Of a stretch of DNA of 64,000 nucleotides, positions 62,227 through 64,000 are shown in pieces (positions within the stretch are counted from its first letter, which is position 1; each line of letters opens with the position of its first letter). The stretch comes from Bacteroidota bacterium (GTDB lineage: Bacteria > Bacteroidota > Bacteroidia > Bacteroidales > F082). A program made the translations under genes and the position numbers. The stretch covers positions 62,001-126,000 of the forward strand of contig JACNJS010000021.1 of NCBI GenBank assembly GCA_014382445.1, in the 5' to 3' direction. The notes beneath the pieces are model-generated. The model had not been told where the DNA came from, did not search any database, and worked only from the letters and a program-made list of their open reading frames with translations.

Positions 62227-62256
62227 TTGACATTTGCTTTTTTTGTTCTATATTTG
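62227..62256 (+). promoter_or_regulatory. Promoter of the BlaI/BlaR1-type operon
   Basis: TTG (62227-62229), 19 bases, TATATTTG (62249-62256): both boxes fit the Bacteroidota consensus. The start codon lies 17 bases further at 62274, so a repressor bound here would block transcription. Confidence 0.7.
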
Positions 62257-62273
62257 TAGAGTTAATTTTATAA

Positions 62274-62654
62274 ATGAAGAACAATATGCAATTACCCAAT
62301 GCCGAAGAACAAATAATGAAGTACCTCTGGAAGCTCGAAAAGGCTTTTATGAAGGATATCCTTAATGAGTTTCAAAGTCCTAAACCTGCCACAACTACTG
62401 TTGCCACCTTATTAAGAAGAATGATTGATAAGGATGTTGTGGGTTATACTCAATACGGTAAAAGAAGGCAGTATTACCCAAAAATCAAAAAATCAGAATA
62501 TTTCGCATCACATATAAATGGACTGATCCATAACTTTTTCAACGACTCTGCATCCCAGTTTGCATCTTTTTTTACTTCAGAAACAAACCTGAGTGAAAAG
62601 GAGCTTGAGGAATTAAGGGACATTGTAAATAAACGAATCAAGAATAAAAAATAG
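62274..62654 (+). CDS. BlaI/MecI-family transcriptional repressor
   Basis: 126 residues. The winged helix reads AEEQIMKYLWKLEKAFMKDI followed by TTTVATLLRRMIDKDVVGY and GKRRQYYPKIKKSEY, the BlaI pattern. The C-terminal dimerisation helix (LSEKELEELRDIVNKRIKN) follows. It should repress its own operon until cleaved or released on signalling by the membrane peptidase encoded 5 bases downstream. In Bacteroidota such pairs often control genes other than beta-lactamases; none is seen here. Confidence 0.9.
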   Translation: MKNNMQLPNAEEQIMKYLWKLEKAFMKDILNEFQSPKPATTTVATLLRRMIDKDVVGYTQYGKRRQYYPKIKKSEYFASHINGLIHNFFNDSASQFASFFTSETNLSEKELEELRDIVNKRIKNKK

Positions 62655-62659
62655 CGAAA

Positions 62660-63958
62660 ATGGCTGAATATATTATTAAAGTATTTTTTTGTCAGGTTAT
62701 TTTATTCCTGTTTTATCACTTTTCCCTTGCAAGAGAAAAGATGCACCAATTTAACAGATACTACCTGATCTTCTCATTGTTGTTTTCGGTTATCATTCCC
62801 ATGATTAAAATTCCGGTTTATTTTCCTACTGCTGTCAATTTCTTATCAATAATATTTCCTGGAAACAGTGTCGAGCTTTATAATATTGAACCATCAATAA
62901 TTGCCGAAGATAAAGCATCGTTTCCTTTTTCAGCATGGTTAACAGGTTTCTATATTTTGGCTTTGCTTATATTTACTATTCGTATGATACGAAATTTATT
63001 CCTAATAAACCTGGTTGCGATGGTTTACGAAAGAATTGAATTCAATGGATACGAAATAATATTAGCGGAGAGCAATATACTACCTTATTCATTTTTAAAA
63101 AGGATTTTTGTTAATCGAAGTGATTATGAATCCGGCAAAATTAGTGATGAGTTATTAATGCACGAGTTGTATCACATTCAGCAGCGACATTCTATTGATG
63201 TTATTTTAGCCGAAATTATCCAGACATTATTCTGGTTTAATCCTATTCTGATTCTCCATAATCGGGCTATCCGGCTAAACCATGAATACCTGGCTGATAA
63301 TGCTGTAGTTAATAATCAGGTTAAATTGTGTGATTACCAGAAGGTACTGATTGATGCTGTATCAAAAAACAATCTTTTGCCGATTACTAGTGGATTCAGT
63401 GCGACCTGGACAAAAAAGCGGTTAATGATGATGTCAAAAAACAGATCGGTGTTTTCATCATCTTTTAGAATATCATTGGCAATACCAATAATTTTTCTTA
63501 TAGCTGTGAGTTTCATGTGTAGTAGTGCAAGCGACCTGGCAAAATCGAAAAGGGAACTTATAGCTATTTTTAATAATTATCCAAACTTTTATGGAAGCTG
63601 GGAAGGTACCGGACGATTCAACAATATCAGCCTAAATGATGAGGTGGGAAAATTCCCCGTTAAAATAACAGTTAAGGATGATAAAACAATTGAAGCTACA
63701 GTGGGTGACGCATTCCTTTATGATATTAATATACTAAAGGTAAGGTATGGAATCGAAATTCAGGCTATGTTGAGCCAGCCGGTTAGGGAAAATGAAAAGA
63801 TAAATAAAGATCGCATAATACTTTTGTGGGTACTTCCTGAAATTGATACGAATAAAGTAGATGTTGATATTCATTTAAAAAACAACTTTTTTTTCGATGC
63901 ATTCATGAATGTAGGAGGTGTAATACTAACAAAATCGGAACATCATTCGGATGAGTAA
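62660..63958 (+). CDS. BlaR1/M56-family membrane metallopeptidase
   Basis: 432 residues. Membrane helices lie at about 5-22, 33-55, 90-115 and 270-292. Between the last two is the zinc site, LMHELYHIQQRHSIDV (HELYH, residues about 168-172), with NHEYLADNAVV supplying the third ligand. The part after the last helix (about 140 residues, FYGSWEGTGRFNNISLND) is extracytoplasmic and is not a penicillin-binding domain, so the signal is probably not a beta-lactam. It is expected to cut the BlaI-like repressor. The last helix ends FMCSSASD. Confidence 0.88.
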   Translation: MAEYIIKVFFCQVILFLFYHFSLAREKMHQFNRYYLIFSLLFSVIIPMIKIPVYFPTAVNFLSIIFPGNSVELYNIEPSIIAEDKASFPFSAWLTGFYILALLIFTIRMIRNLFLINLVAMVYERIEFNGYEIILAESNILPYSFLKRIFVNRSDYESGKISDELLMHELYHIQQRHSIDVILAEIIQTLFWFNPILILHNRAIRLNHEYLADNAVVNNQVKLCDYQKVLIDAVSKNNLLPITSGFSATWTKKRLMMMSKNRSVFSSSFRISLAIPIIFLIAVSFMCSSASDLAKSKRELIAIFNNYPNFYGSWEGTGRFNNISLNDEVGKFPVKITVKDDKTIEATVGDAFLYDINILKVRYGIEIQAMLSQPVRENEKINKDRIILLWVLPEIDTNKVDVDIHLKNNFFFDAFMNVGGVILTKSEHHSDE

Positions 63959-63982
63959 TATATAAATTTAAACTTTACTGCT

Positions 63983-64000
63983 ATGAAAAAAATTGTAACG
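63983..64000 (+). CDS. Start of a further gene, cut by the window end
   Basis: An ATG at 63983 gives MKKIVT, a typical signal-peptide beginning in this genome, 24 bases after the M56 gene. It is likely the next gene of the same operon; nothing more can be said. Confidence 0.45.

Overview
The window looks like chromosome from a Bacteroidota (Bacteroidales-like) bacterium. The support is several type IX secretion (T9SS) C-terminal sorting domains, promoter-like sites of the TTG / TAnnTTTG type, an ExbB-ExbD-ExbD cluster, a class II ribonucleotide reductase, TolB-like/beta-barrel fusion proteins, AT-rich spacers and few Shine-Dalgarno sites. No species can be named from the sequence alone.

Left chromosomal arm (1-31.4 kb). 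A minus-strand energiser operon (ExbB, a four-helix membrane protein, two ExbD) comes first. It is followed by a leucine-degradation cluster: biotin-carrying subunit, methylglutaconyl-CoA hydratase-like protein and carboxyltransferase of a methylcrotonyl-CoA carboxylase. After a small ParE-type toxin/antitoxin pair there is an HMG-CoA-lyase-like protein on the plus strand. Next are a periplasmic PpiD/SurA-type foldase, a complete ABC-2 efflux system (two permeases, two ATPases, HlyD lipoprotein, TolC), a beta-barrel protein, a family 9 glycosyltransferase, a lipoprotein, a T9SS cargo protein, a metallo-beta-lactamase-fold hydrolase, a large TolB-like/barrel protein and nrdJ. A tRNA-Ser(GGA) ends this arm.

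Integrated element (31,491-57,990). The last 22 bases of the tRNA-Ser gene with its CCA recur, 21 of 22 identical, at 57,969-57,990. They bracket about 26.5 kb of accessory DNA. It holds a tyrosine recombinase broken by a one-base insertion; a minus-strand lysis-like block (DUF6266-like protein, two small membrane proteins, M15 peptidase, membrane-anchored protein) with no recognisable capsid, portal, terminase or tail gene; and a 1.45-kb gene-free stretch. Then comes a plus-strand cassette of LytTR regulator, LytS-type kinase, two propeller lipoproteins, four T9SS-secreted repeat proteins and a receiver-only protein. AbiE toxin-antitoxin genes follow, then a minus-strand replication block (HTH protein, P4-type primase-helicase, zinc-finger primase-like protein), and HipBA at the right end. 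A 65-bp inverted repeat carrying 9-bp iterons lies once beside the replication block and once upstream of the lysis-like block. Three 21-bp-period direct repeats sit just upstream of the first secreted-protein gene and could be the LytTR regulator's target.

Right chromosomal arm (58-64 kb). An acyl-CoA dehydrogenase and both subunits of a 3-oxoacid CoA-transferase continue the leucine/acetoacetate theme. They are followed by a secreted protein, a BlaI-type repressor with a BlaR1/M56 membrane peptidase, and the first codons of one more gene.

All calls rest on reading the sequence and remembered family features; no database search or structure prediction was possible.
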